64,000 bases of DNA from assembly GCF_037974265.1 (NCBI RefSeq), contig NZ_CP150233.1, positions 2,790,001 through 2,854,000 of the forward strand. The letters run 5' to 3'. The notes beneath the pieces were generated by a model, which saw only the letters and a program-made list of their open reading frames with translations, ran no database searches and was not told the DNA's origin. Source of the stretch: Paenibacillus sp. FSL R5-0623. GTDB lineage: Bacteria; Bacillota; Bacilli; Paenibacillales; Paenibacillaceae. This document shows positions 52,601 to 57,673 of the stretch, piece after piece. Numbering within the stretch: position 1 is the stretch's first letter; each line of letters begins with the position of its first letter. Both the position numbers and the translations under genes were made by a program.

Positions 52601-55600
52601 GTAACGAATCGCTGGAGTTCCGCAGTTATTTCTCTTCTTCATCGGCTATTTTGGGTGACTTCGGCTCCTGTGATTATGCTGTGGCGAATCGATTCCAGAT
52701 GGCCTATGCTCAAGAACAGCATCGCACGGGTCCTATACACACGGTATCTATCAACTGGCCGCTTTGGAGAGAGGGCGGAATGGGCACAGGCGAAAAGAAT
52801 GCTTCGGCTATGTATCTCAAAACCAGCGGTCAACGTTTTCTGGAAAAAGACGAAGGGGTGGCATTATTTCCAAAAATTCTAAATGAACCTTACGCTCACC
52901 AACTCGTTATGGCGGGGAAACCGGAACGCATACATCGTTTTCTGGGTGTTGAATTCACACCTGAGGAGCCGGCCAGCATATCTCATACTTCGTATGAGGT
53001 CGGGAATCCAGTCTTGAATGAGGCGGCCCCTGCGTTAGGGCTGCGTGTGGAGTTGCGTGGTAAAACGGTAGCTGAGTGCGCTCAATGGGAGCTAGGAGAA
53101 ATAGCAAGCGAGCTATTAAAGATACCTCATGAAGAATTAGACCCTCAAGCCAATCTTGCAGAGTTTGGATTTGATTCCATCAGCTTGACTGAGTATGCAG
53201 CACGGTTGAGCCGTCATTACGGAGCAGAATTGACACCATCCATTTTCTTTGGACATTCCACATTGAAAGGATTGGCTGCATATCTGGAAAATGAACATCG
53301 GGATGTTCTAGTTGGCATGTACGAGGAAAGGAAGGCCGTGACCGACATGAAATCCAATGTCGCGGACCGAGGTTACCGATCCGGACGTTCCGGAAGATGG
53401 GCTGGCGGCAAATCCTTCCCTGCATCCGATCTTCGTCCAACTGCACGTAATCTGGATAAAATGGATCAATTCACGGAACCTGTTGCCATTATTGGTATTA
53501 GCGGACGTTTCCCCGAAGCACGAGATGTGGACGAGATGTGGTCCATGATCAGTCAGGGCCAGGAAGCGATAAGAAGGGCACCGGAGGACCGGTTTTCCAC
53601 CCACAATGGGCGTGAACCTTGGAAATGCGGTCTTGTACCAGGAGTACGGGAGTTTGATCCACGCTTCTTCGAAATTTCTCCGCGTGAGGCCGAGAGCATG
53701 GACCCGCGGCAGCGATTGCTATTGCAGGAATCCTGGAGAGCGCTTGAAGATGCTGCTTATGGCAAAAGACAGCTTTCCTCCGGCCGGGTAGGTATGTTTG
53801 TCGGGGTGGAGAATAACGAGTATTTGCAAGTTGTCGGTCTGGACGGGCCGCTTACATCCAACCACAATGCTATTCTGGCCGCCAGATTAGCCTATCTGTT
53901 GGACCTGAATGGTCCCAACATGGCGATTAATACGGCTTGTTCTTCGGGGCTGGCGGCTGTTCATCAAGCTTGTGCCAGCCTGCGAGCCGGAGAGTGCGAC
54001 ACGGCTCTTGCGGCAGGGGTGAGCCTGCTGCTTACCGAGCAGGGACTCGAAGCGATGTCCCATGCGGGCATGCTGTCTGAGAATGGGCGCTGTTATGCGT
54101 TTGACCAGCGTGCCAATGGCATGGTTCCGGGAGAAGCGATAGCGGTTGTTGTATTAAAGACCTTATCTCAGGCTGAGGCGGATGGAGACTCGATCTACGG
54201 GGTCATTCGGGGCAGCGGCATGAACTACGATGGCAAAACGAATGGAATCACCGCGCCGAGTGGTGTAGCACAGACAGCACTGATGAATGAGGTGTATACC
54301 CGGTACGGCATTCGGGCGGAGAACATGCAGTACATTGTGACTCACGGGACGGGAACACGTCTTGGAGACCCGGTTGAAATCAATGCTTTGCAGGAAGCCT
54401 ACAAATCAAGAAATATGGAGCCAGGCTCCTGTGCGCTGACGTCGGTAAAAACGAATTTGGGTCATACCCTCGCCGCTTCGGGAGTGGTGAGCCTGATTAG
54501 CCTGGTACAGGCGATGCGTCATGAGACGATCCCGGCAAGTCTGTACTGTGAAGAGGAAAGTGAATATATCCGGTGGTCGGAGGGGCCGTTTTATGTGAAC
54601 AAAAGCAATCGGCCTTGGCCACGAACAGAGCAGGCGAGACTGGGAGCGGTAAGTGCCTTTGGCATGAGCGGAACCAACGTGCATGTCGTGGTGGAAAGTT
54701 ATGAAGGCAGCGGACAAAAACGAACGGCTGGTTATGCGTCACCTTATTATTTGCTGGCACTGTCGGCCAAAACGGAAGCAGCACTACAACGCAAGGTGGA
54801 GGACATGATCGCTGTACTGGAACGGGAAGAGATGCCGGATCTGACGGCAATGAGCTACACGCTGCTGGAGGGACGACAGCATTTCCGACACCGTTGTGCG
54901 GTGGTTGTGCAGTCCAGGGAAGATGCCGTATACATGTTGAAACAGCGGGGGCAATCCAAGTCAGGGGTTTTGTTTGAGGGCGTGGTTCCAAGAAGGTTTA
55001 CTGGACAAAAGCTGTTACAGGAACATGGGGATGAATGGATTATCAAAAGCACCGAAAGAAGTTTGTCCTCGGAGAAACAAAGGGATATACTCCATGTGCT
55101 GGCTGATCTGTATGCCCAGGGCTATGATCTGAACTGGGGACAGATGTATGGCGATGTACCACCATTACGCATCATCCTGCCAACGTATCCTTTTGCCCGA
55201 GAGGAATATTGGATGGCGTCAAAGGAAAGAGAGCAAGAGGAAGAGCAGCCATCGCGGGAGCGCTCATGGGCTTCTCTTCACCCCCTGGTGCAACAAAATA
55301 CGTCTGATTTCACTGAGCAAAGGTTCAGCTCGGTCTTCAATGGAAGAGAATTTTTCCTTAAGGATCATATTATTCATGGAATCTCCGTACTTCCAGGGGT
55401 GGCCCAATTGGAAATGGCTCGGGCTGCATTGCAGCTTACCGTTGCCGGCACAAGACCTGTTTTTCTGCAAAATGTGGTGTGGATCAGTCCCGTAGTCATG
55501 GATGGAGATGCAGCAATCCCTAACAGCATTCAGGTAGAAATCGGATTACATCCTGTCACAGAAAATCCTCAACGTATAAGTTATGAGATATACCGGCAAG

Positions 55601-57660
55601 ACCAGCAGGTTGAGGGGAAACGTCATGTATACAGTCAAGGACAGCTGGGATGGAATGAAGAAGCTGAATCCCCTCCAATTCATGACCTGAACGAACTCAT
55701 GGCTGCATGCAGCCGATCGACCTGGACGGGTGAAGATTGTTACAACGTATTTAGGCAAGCCGGTATCCAGTACGGACCTGCATTTGAGGGAATACAGCAA
55801 TTGTTCATCGGTGAAAGGGAAGTTTTGGCCCAACTGAAGCTGCCTGAGCATTTGTTGCCGGAAATGAACTCATATGTCCTTCATCCCTGTATATTGGACT
55901 CCGCGTTGCAGGCCTCTATTGGCATGATGCTGGAGCATCCTGAAGTGGATGGGAAAAAGGCGGGACATGGTTCAGGTGGACCACAGCCTTCGGTTCCTTT
56001 TGCGTTAAAGAAAGTTCGGATCTATAAAGCTTGTGCTCAAGACATGTGGGCATGGGTGCGCTACAGCTCCGATTCCAGTTCGGATGGGAAAGGAATGACG
56101 TTTGATATTGATTTGTTTGATCAAGAAGGAAGTGTCTGTGTTCGTTTAATTGGCTTTTCCTCTAGACAGCTTCCCGATCCAGAATCCACAGCGCCAGGTG
56201 CTGACACAACCGCTCGGTCTGAAATGCTGCTGTTAAAGCCGTACTGGCGGGAGATGGAGGTGGAAGGAGCCGGTCGGAGCCGGAAGACTCCAGACGCTGA
56301 GCATATCGTTATTTTATGTGGTGCACTCGCTTGCAGGTTGAGTGAGATGCAGCTCGAATTTCCGTCAGCATCGTTTATACCGATTGGGTTGGATCAGGGA
56401 ATGGCCACAGCCGAAAAGTGGTTTGAGGATGGTGCCTTGCAGGTGTTTGGTAAACTTCAAACGATACTGTCCAGTGAATCGAATAAACCGCGAATTATAC
56501 AGGCCGTTGTGCCTAATGATGGAGAGCAGCGTTTGTATGCTGCGCTGTCGGGTATGTTGCAAAGTATTAAACTCGAATATCCGGCTGTTGCGGGACAGTT
56601 GATTGAAATGGACGAACAGTTGGATAACGCAGATATTTTACAGCTATTGAAGTTGGACGTTTACGAGCCTAAAGATAACTGGATTCGTTATACGGGTCGT
56701 CGACGGGAATTGGCAGACTGGCAAGAGATTGAACCGTCCACTGTTCTTGAACAACGGTTTTGGCGTGATCATGGTGTTTACCTCATTACAGGTGGTATGG
56801 GAGGGCTTGGACTTGTATTTGCGCAAGAGATCGCCACACAAGCCAAGCATCCAACACTTGTTCTCGTGGGCAGATCACCGATGGACGGTCTGATGGAACA
56901 ATCCCTTGAAGTATTGCGAGAGCAGGGAGCACGGGTGGACTATTTGCAGGTTGATGTAGCGGATGGTGAAGCCGTGGAGAACCTTGTTGGTAGCATCAAA
57001 CAAGTCTATGGCGCTATCCACGGCGTTATTCATGGAGCAGGATTAATCAGAGACAGTTTGTTTCTTGCCAAGACAGAGGAAGAATGGCGTCAGGTTATGA
57101 AACCCAAAGTGGCGGGCACTATACACCTGGATCGTTCTACACATAAGGAAGCATTGGATTTCTTCATTCTGTTCTCCTCTGGAACTGCCGTGCTCGGCAA
57201 TATGGGGCAGAGTGATTACGCTACAGCCAATGCATTCATGGACCTATACGCAACATACCGGGAAACGATGGTGAGTCAGGGCAAACGAAGCGGCAGGACA
57301 CTGTCCTTAAACTGGCCACTATGGGAAAATGGCGGCATGAAGGTGGACTCATCTGTCAAACAAATGATGTGGCGGCAAATGGGAATGAGACCCCTGCATT
57401 CGAATCAGGGAATAGAGGCATTAACCCTTGCACTATCATCCACTTCTTCCAGAGTGATGGTCATGGCAGGGAACCCTGAACGAATTCGGGGCAAGATCAG
57501 AACTGTAAAATCACAAACACTAGGTATTTCCTCCCCAATGTATACAGCTTCTCCCAAAGGGGATAAGCCCAGGGACGACCGATATTCGGAACTGGTTAAT
57601 CGTGTTCTGGACGGGGAACTAACGGAGTCACAATTTGTTGAAGCGTTCATGAAGGAATAG
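37657..57660 (+). CDS. Giant trans-AT PKS (CDS6): MT-ACP-ER - 4 KS modules - docking tail
   Basis: About 6,667 residues. It starts with a C-MT (SAM motif I near 188), an ACP (GVDS, Ser 454) and an MDR-family enoylreductase (about 570-900, nucleotide motif AAGGTG near 721), finishing module H. Module I: KS (Cys 1091), DH (His 1572, Asp 1749, Gln 1753), KR (near 2062), ACP0 with Leu 2377 for Ser, ACP (Ser 2480). Module J: KS (Cys 2764), DH0 (His to Asn 3259, Gln to Leu 3435), no KR, ACP (Ser 3620). Module K: KS (Cys 3878 in NTACSSG), DH0 (His to Pro 4355, Asp to Thr 4517), KR (near 4858), ACP (Ser 5174). Module L: KS (Cys 5428), DH (His 5904, Asp 6081, Gln 6085), KR (near 6373). The C-terminal 26 or so residues are a helical docking element resembling the CDS1 tail; the ACP of module L is on CDS7. 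Two cassettes are near-copies of parts of CDS4 and CDS5. Confidence 0.94.
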   Translation: MDDQVYIPITKHIPEGLRRETDQLHGWLVALLSAELKAMGLFEKSYSNTREWLEKNGIPVLFHRWMEETLAVLAKEEGNGAEGGQTATTFENVWQKWDEVKQQWLQKGHLRSQVLLAETALKHLPDILRGHKQATDVLFPNSSMTLVEGIYQNNPIADYFNEVMGAQLITIIEEKIKKNATIRLRIIEFGAGTGGTSTPVLDKLRPYEQYIEEYCYTDISSSFLLQAEQRYGNEHPYLTYRKIDVTKQLQGQSINEAVYDIAIAANVLHATPNIRQTLGHIKAALKKQGHLLLNEITDNTLFAHITFGLLEGWWLYEDEALRIPGCPGLTPNTWKKLLAKEGFRNVRFPALNAEEWGQQIVVSQSDGIIIHEIKQSPVSHPVQTQTRAIPDVEWRPNSSPVMETGNIQPTTDIPDHLIRDHIITVIRDSIETSLKMSQNRIDNHQSFSEYGVDSIVAVNLVNLINEQCGIVMQTTVLFDHNTVHALSKHMLEQYRQEIVAYMLPDPATSPQRKDEQAINILDMSNDNRKADKPAVHRNEDRLPVGHERRNPNATWTSTMVNNEKLGSISEGSYYRLLLEKPGESDELKLIQDQSRSLQSNEVQIAVHAFSLNFGDLLCVRGLYPTMPAYPFTPGFEVSGVVVQTGSEVTDLRRGEEVVAMMGEQMGGHANMVICPAAHVVPKPKKLTFEEACSLPAVTMTMLDVFHKAKPQPDEKILIQTAAGGTGLIAVQLAQHYGLEIYATAGSDVKLNYLQQQGVHHTIQYVEQDFAEEIHRLTNGQGVDIVINTLSGDAIQKGMACLAPGGRYIEIAMTALKSAKNIDLSLLSNNQAFYSVDLRRMAFRDPSIIRTYMKEMANLIDQNIVRPTIYATYPFQQVKEAYKAMGNRSNIGKIVVHIPEEQRFKPYSAKPWEQNVVVEEAIMNQETPSVREEIAIIGISGRFAQSRNPEELWQHLQAGNDLIGEVKRWDLDAYYADQQSYCRHGSFIEDFDRFDPLFFNISGVEATYMDPQQRIFLEESWKALEDGGYAGKKAEGLQCGVYVGCSGMDYQSIFGHEGPPQAFWGNANSIVPARIAYYLNLHGPAITVDTACSSSLVAIHLACQGLWSGETNMALAGGVFIQSTPGFYIASNRAGMLSSTGRCHTFDEAADGFVPGEGAGVVILKRLSEALDDGDQIYGVIRGSGINQDGSTNGITAPSAKSQERLEQNVYETFNINPEHIQLVEAHGTGTRLGDPIEFNALTQAFRKHTDQKQFCAIGSVKSNIGHTATAAGVAGLFKIMLGMRHQKIAPSIHFHQANSQIALNDSPFYIPTATMEWKAGSSGRRCAAISSFGFSGTNAHMVIEEGPLQSRASEPMPGYLIALSARTAEQLRQQVEQLIAYGIQLPELDCGNLSYTLLLGRKHMDFRLACVTRSLNEAMTILQRWLDKGSAPQVRVSQGTPDTSHEHSSLQRYGNECLRSCQKTTHASEYLEHLGTAADLYIQGYELDYDLLFEQGHYWTISLPTYPFARERYWVEHEEMNCSPLIEKPTIVKPSNESISLHSMLHHNRSDLLRGQWYSSQFNGNEPFLSDHVVQGHKLLPAVVQLEMARAAAAHAANWPPLTHSLLLRHVMWSRPLVVGEEPVEVHLALEAEADGSLSYGVSAAPANESAIESGEAVYSQGRVSVGRPLAEAVQTLDLQAVRSRCTEGQASGAVCYEAFRKLGLEYGPSHQTIAELQWGANEALAQLRLPQAFFEGQADTVLHPGMVDGALQASIALLAGDQIAEVLRSTTLEGAVSLESTALASRTERHGNPPASAPLPFALEEAEVISPCQAHMWAVVRVRSSAAEASVRKLDLELCDSEGQVCIRLRGVTSRVPESREGVLLVQPEWQELPKHSLPAEAVGGEPAVLLCDWAPQDFAAADVSWKQMVLTGSLEARYGQAVQVILHHVQQQLAMQRSHRMAVQVVVAGDEQGRRFAGLSGLLRTVRLEHPGCLAQLVEVQPETSAAILTEQLHQCALHAEESHLRWEAGELKRAGWQVVDVDRDENVDTNAMTNRNAETEVKTKRKTSVPRLSPWRDGGVYVITGGAGGLGRIWAREISAQTEGSTLILTGRSPAMPEAVQREMAQLPARVLYEAVDVTDREAVHGLFGRIRQQYGRVNGVLHCAGEIRDSLMRYKTESDWQAVLAPKVNGIRNLEEAIGTEALDVLLLFSSGAAVTGNAGQGDYAAANGYMDAYAVNRNARMKRGECQGRTLSINWPLWEEGGMQLEEEGKQRLWKQHGLRPLGTASGVKALYQAWESGSSQVAVAEGKLSVLRRSLLEPGYSGSGQPIEPVKSDKLGSMSEPLSTKLGAPLARGMTQQEAIAMLTLEVAALLNVGEQDVDPDMDWSEYGLDLVQWSELSRRLLTRHGWDISADTLLEHLNMSQTVQQVTGQIHPMGKERMDLHKKEENLGLVHKNDADLRVKTVQFLQERLARVIGLPKSRIDVDTAMDRYGIDSLLIMQMTTNLEEQFGLLPKTLFFEYQTLRALSEYFLEHHHEPLRLILGEELPEESDGISRASVAVQNPGIEDVKSKGILRQKRTLKNQQATNPESKNVGSLKSLNPIESSNRVQEDEEKQDIAIIGVAGRYPGARNIHEFWENLRSGTDSITEIPSERWDQEQVYDSAPGTPGKTYGRWGGFLDGVDEFDPLFFQISPREAEMMDPQERLFMQCVYETIEDAGYTRERLAADIVGVYVGVMYEEYQLYGAESSIALSGNPASIANRVSYFCNFRGPSLAVDTMCSSSLTSIHLACQSLRQNECQVAVAGGVNVSVHPNKYIMLSQGRFLSSKGRCESFGEGGDGYVPGEGVGAVLLKPLARAVADGDRIYGVIKGSALNHGGKTNGYTVPNPNAQADVIGRALREAGVDPRTISYVEAHGTGTSLGDPIEIAGLSKAFQQDPSEEAYCAIGSAKSNIGHAESAAGIAGVTKVLLQLQHGELASSLHVQQTNPHIDFSQTPFTVQRELDVWERPRVDGQIVPRRAGISSFGAGGSNAHLILEEYREPDLMREKMNEQNKQNEQNEVPGMIVLSAKNEERLVVQARQLRDALRTGQSSWKVREIAYTLQTGREAMEARLGVLAQTMEELLAKLDSYVEQVGQAEPAGKGSLYYQGHVKQGQEHPGWLTDEEDMKENVKRWLSQGRYEHVLDAWTRGAVIQWMELYGDNRQQHPRPVSLPAYPFARNRYWAPKKTELVSSSAVGTNGSAMLHPLLHSNTSDLQEQRYTSLFTMDSPMLMDINKEQTTKLLPDLLHLEIAYAALDLAIPDNHDSAESALSIQLQDVIWDNPIYVSDQPLPLHISLQSESHLTVGYVIYGENVGGFQPVYSSGMAKKVASEFTGSDALEIDSIDMLYTAELDSSITAFANHASKSALSSSPYAVERIYGGEDHILIKFEDATDVLSIPPVYKLPVDAIHLAVYGGLGWTEIENEAKQQLDMSASRPVYIQSLQRLDAIGASNISWARVDRRERMNGASGLEVLDIRLYSSEGRAVLKIQGLEAGFTAMSQGTENDGIAVHSNAATTSAGAFVLESSFGESEKETVILSKEVSSASMASRRRPELLGLTTSECVRWELKELAGQTLKIPRELIDGNENLAEYGFDSISLTEYATVLNQHFGMDLAPSIFFDHTTLHELAHYLEREFEQTITDQYADHDIQTGEKHTEQAAPLKSKVAQHRSKARKPNAQRQVSGKYWRLGDTRRMQAADEPVAIIGISGRFPEARNVDEMWSILVNGQTAVKTVPSDRFTSSKKDATWKCGLVPGIREFDPRFFEISPREAESMDPRQRLLLQESWRALEDAAYGKKQLSSGRVGMFVGVENNEYLQFVGLDGPLTSNHNAILAARLAYLLDLNGPNMAINTACSSGLAAVHQACASLRAGECDTALAAGVSLLLTEQGFEAMSQAGMLSEDGRCYAFDQRANGMVPGEAIAVVVLKTLSQAEADGDSIYGIIRGSGLNYDGKTNGITAPSGVAQTALMNEVYARYGIRAEDMQYIVTHGTGTRLGDPVEIKALQEAYKGRNMAPGSCALTSVKTNLGHTLAASGVVSLISLVQAMRYETIPASLHCEEESEYIRWSEGPFYVNKSKRPWPRTEQGRLGAVSAFGMSGTNVHVVVESYEGNGQKQMAGNTAPYYLLALSAKTEEALHRKVEDMIAVLEREEEPDLAAISYTLLEGRQHFRHRCAVVVQSRADAMHVWKQFGTKENNGKMFRGTVGREFTEQRIVREHGHELLHQLQHGTQAIATGAYRDILHVLADLYCQGYALDWMNMYGESVPERIHLPSYPFAQEEYWVTQSSPEASRLNEQLLTAKLHPLVHRNTSTLREQRYSSVFAQEDPLLHDPMESGYQCLPDSAHLEMARAAAQYALKGAGEMNQAPVRMKLTEHQWVNPVVVTEQAMEVHLAIIPESDQSLIYEIFSERADGDEELWSRGRIEYESQEFVSPPMDMQSITERCTHLETANLSSELKGSSIVCCYTGENEVLIKLSAEINAQDRTLLYTPKLLTEAVSLAANIFETRSVKAADYLNKAMLAREAGESSVHEVLSKEQKHTWLSMESMEFTADHLQHPLWMWIRELDSGLDVTFCDEKEQVVAHMAGLQVQKNLMTKDMPEDMKRKEIECKVADDSLLMAFEEIWEESEPELYHEENPQTILCVLSRQENQERFISLMKHHNPEIQLVFIDPGMWEKETDLDHHAKYREALQEISQQYGNVDTVLHLSALEEPLLLQDTKPILLLLQALAAEKIKPGRILLAGEYRTGIERCYLDAWIGFERSLGLVMPHTKLQVISSDKPSSNEVNWKRWSERLWQELRSNQRCSVRYENDLRKVSRIRPIPPAEHYKQGTEYVLPGKTYLITGGLGGIGLAFARAWAPLGVNLVLMGRSSLDSVKQHRLDELIEAGSQAMYVQADVAVLEQVEEAVRAVKSKFGTIHGLIHAAGIESRVSVLDKSAADFERVLAPKICGTLALDKALGNESLEFRSYFSSSSAILGDFGSCDYAVANRFQMAYAQEQHRTGPIHTVSINWPLWREGGMGTGEKNASAMYLKTSGQRFLEKDEGVALFPKILNEPYAHQLVMAGKPERIHRFLGVEFTPEEPASISHTSYEVGNPVLNEAAPALGLRVELRGKTVAECAQWELGEIASELLKIPHEELDPQANLAEFGFDSISLTEYAARLSRHYGAELTPSIFFGHSTLKGLAAYLENEHRDVLVGMYEERKAVTDMKSNVADRGYRSGRSGRWAGGKSFPASDLRPTARNLDKMDQFTEPVAIIGISGRFPEARDVDEMWSMISQGQEAIRRAPEDRFSTHNGREPWKCGLVPGVREFDPRFFEISPREAESMDPRQRLLLQESWRALEDAAYGKRQLSSGRVGMFVGVENNEYLQVVGLDGPLTSNHNAILAARLAYLLDLNGPNMAINTACSSGLAAVHQACASLRAGECDTALAAGVSLLLTEQGLEAMSHAGMLSENGRCYAFDQRANGMVPGEAIAVVVLKTLSQAEADGDSIYGVIRGSGMNYDGKTNGITAPSGVAQTALMNEVYTRYGIRAENMQYIVTHGTGTRLGDPVEINALQEAYKSRNMEPGSCALTSVKTNLGHTLAASGVVSLISLVQAMRHETIPASLYCEEESEYIRWSEGPFYVNKSNRPWPRTEQARLGAVSAFGMSGTNVHVVVESYEGSGQKRTAGYASPYYLLALSAKTEAALQRKVEDMIAVLEREEMPDLTAMSYTLLEGRQHFRHRCAVVVQSREDAVYMLKQRGQSKSGVLFEGVVPRRFTGQKLLQEHGDEWIIKSTERSLSSEKQRDILHVLADLYAQGYDLNWGQMYGDVPPLRIILPTYPFAREEYWMASKEREQEEEQPSRERSWASLHPLVQQNTSDFTEQRFSSVFNGREFFLKDHIIHGISVLPGVAQLEMARAALQLTVAGTRPVFLQNVVWISPVVMDGDAAIPNSIQVEIGLHPVTENPQRISYEIYRQDQQVEGKRHVYSQGQLGWNEEAESPPIHDLNELMAACSRSTWTGEDCYNVFRQAGIQYGPAFEGIQQLFIGEREVLAQLKLPEHLLPEMNSYVLHPCILDSALQASIGMMLEHPEVDGKKAGHGSGGPQPSVPFALKKVRIYKACAQDMWAWVRYSSDSSSDGKGMTFDIDLFDQEGSVCVRLIGFSSRQLPDPESTAPGADTTARSEMLLLKPYWREMEVEGAGRSRKTPDAEHIVILCGALACRLSEMQLEFPSASFIPIGLDQGMATAEKWFEDGALQVFGKLQTILSSESNKPRIIQAVVPNDGEQRLYAALSGMLQSIKLEYPAVAGQLIEMDEQLDNADILQLLKLDVYEPKDNWIRYTGRRRELADWQEIEPSTVLEQRFWRDHGVYLITGGMGGLGLVFAQEIATQAKHPTLVLVGRSPMDGLMEQSLEVLREQGARVDYLQVDVADGEAVENLVGSIKQVYGAIHGVIHGAGLIRDSLFLAKTEEEWRQVMKPKVAGTIHLDRSTHKEALDFFILFSSGTAVLGNMGQSDYATANAFMDLYATYRETMVSQGKRSGRTLSLNWPLWENGGMKVDSSVKQMMWRQMGMRPLHSNQGIEALTLALSSTSSRVMVMAGNPERIRGKIRTVKSQTLGISSPMYTASPKGDKPRDDRYSELVNRVLDGELTESQFVEAFMKE
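40447..45200 (+). other. Module I: KS-DH-KR-ACP0-ACP
   Basis: Same layout as module E. DH, KR and ACP0 (42277-44863) are a near-copy of 20525-23121, while its KS and its functional ACP (Ser codon 45094) are not. ACP0 has Leu (codon 44785) for Ser. Olefin predicted. Confidence 0.8.
42277..44863 (+). repeat. Long direct repeat R1, copy 2: DH-KR-ACP0 (module I)
   Basis: Partner of 20525-23121, 10 bases shorter because of small indels in linkers (for example near 42590, 43125 and 43730). The flanking KS and the downstream ACP are clearly less similar, so the boundaries are sharp. Confidence 0.92.
45450..47262 (+). repeat. Long direct repeat R2, copy 2: KS plus linker (module J)
   Basis: Partner of 33333-35154, shorter by one 9-base unit at 46759-46785. 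Downstream the DH-like domain is unrelated in detail, so similarity stops abruptly at the end of the linker. Confidence 0.93.
45454..48650 (+). other. Module J: KS-DH0-ACP, no KR
   Basis: The KS is a near-copy of the module H KS. The DH-like fold (about 47338-48225) has Asn (47431) for His, Thr (47443) for Gly and Leu (47959) for Gln. With no KR the beta-keto group would remain, unless the KR of module K or a trans enzyme acts, or the KS does not elongate. Confidence 0.75.
46759..46785 (+). repeat. 9-bp tandem repeat, three units
   Basis: Same repeat as at 34642-34677 with one internal unit fewer. It keeps the reading frame. Confidence 0.9.
48826..50276 (+). repeat. Direct repeat R3, copy 1: KS plus linker (module K)
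   Basis: Matches 53476-54926 at a constant offset of 4,650 bases with no net gap. It is less similar than R1 and R2, especially over the first 130 bases and the last part of the linker. Confidence 0.88.
48826..53300 (+). other. Module K: KS-DH0-KR-ACP
   Basis: KS of the NTACSSG type. The DH fold has Pro (50719) for His, Thr (51205) for Asp and Ser (51217) for Gln, so it is inactive. The KR site is intact but lacks the LxD Asp (AGIESRVS), so an A-type beta-hydroxyl is predicted. Confidence 0.75.
53476..54926 (+). repeat. Direct repeat R3, copy 2: KS plus linker (module L)
   Basis: Partner of 48826-50276. Both copies use the unusual active-site context NTACSSG and the CGLVPG element upstream. 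Confidence 0.88.
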
Positions 57661-57673
57661 GAGTGATCGGATG
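57658..57673 (+). promoter_or_regulatory. RBS of CDS7
   Basis: TAGGAG at 57658-57663 (continuing GTGA) overlaps the CDS6 stop and sits 7 bases before the ATG at 57671. The spacing is good, so I place the CDS7 start here. Confidence 0.75.
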
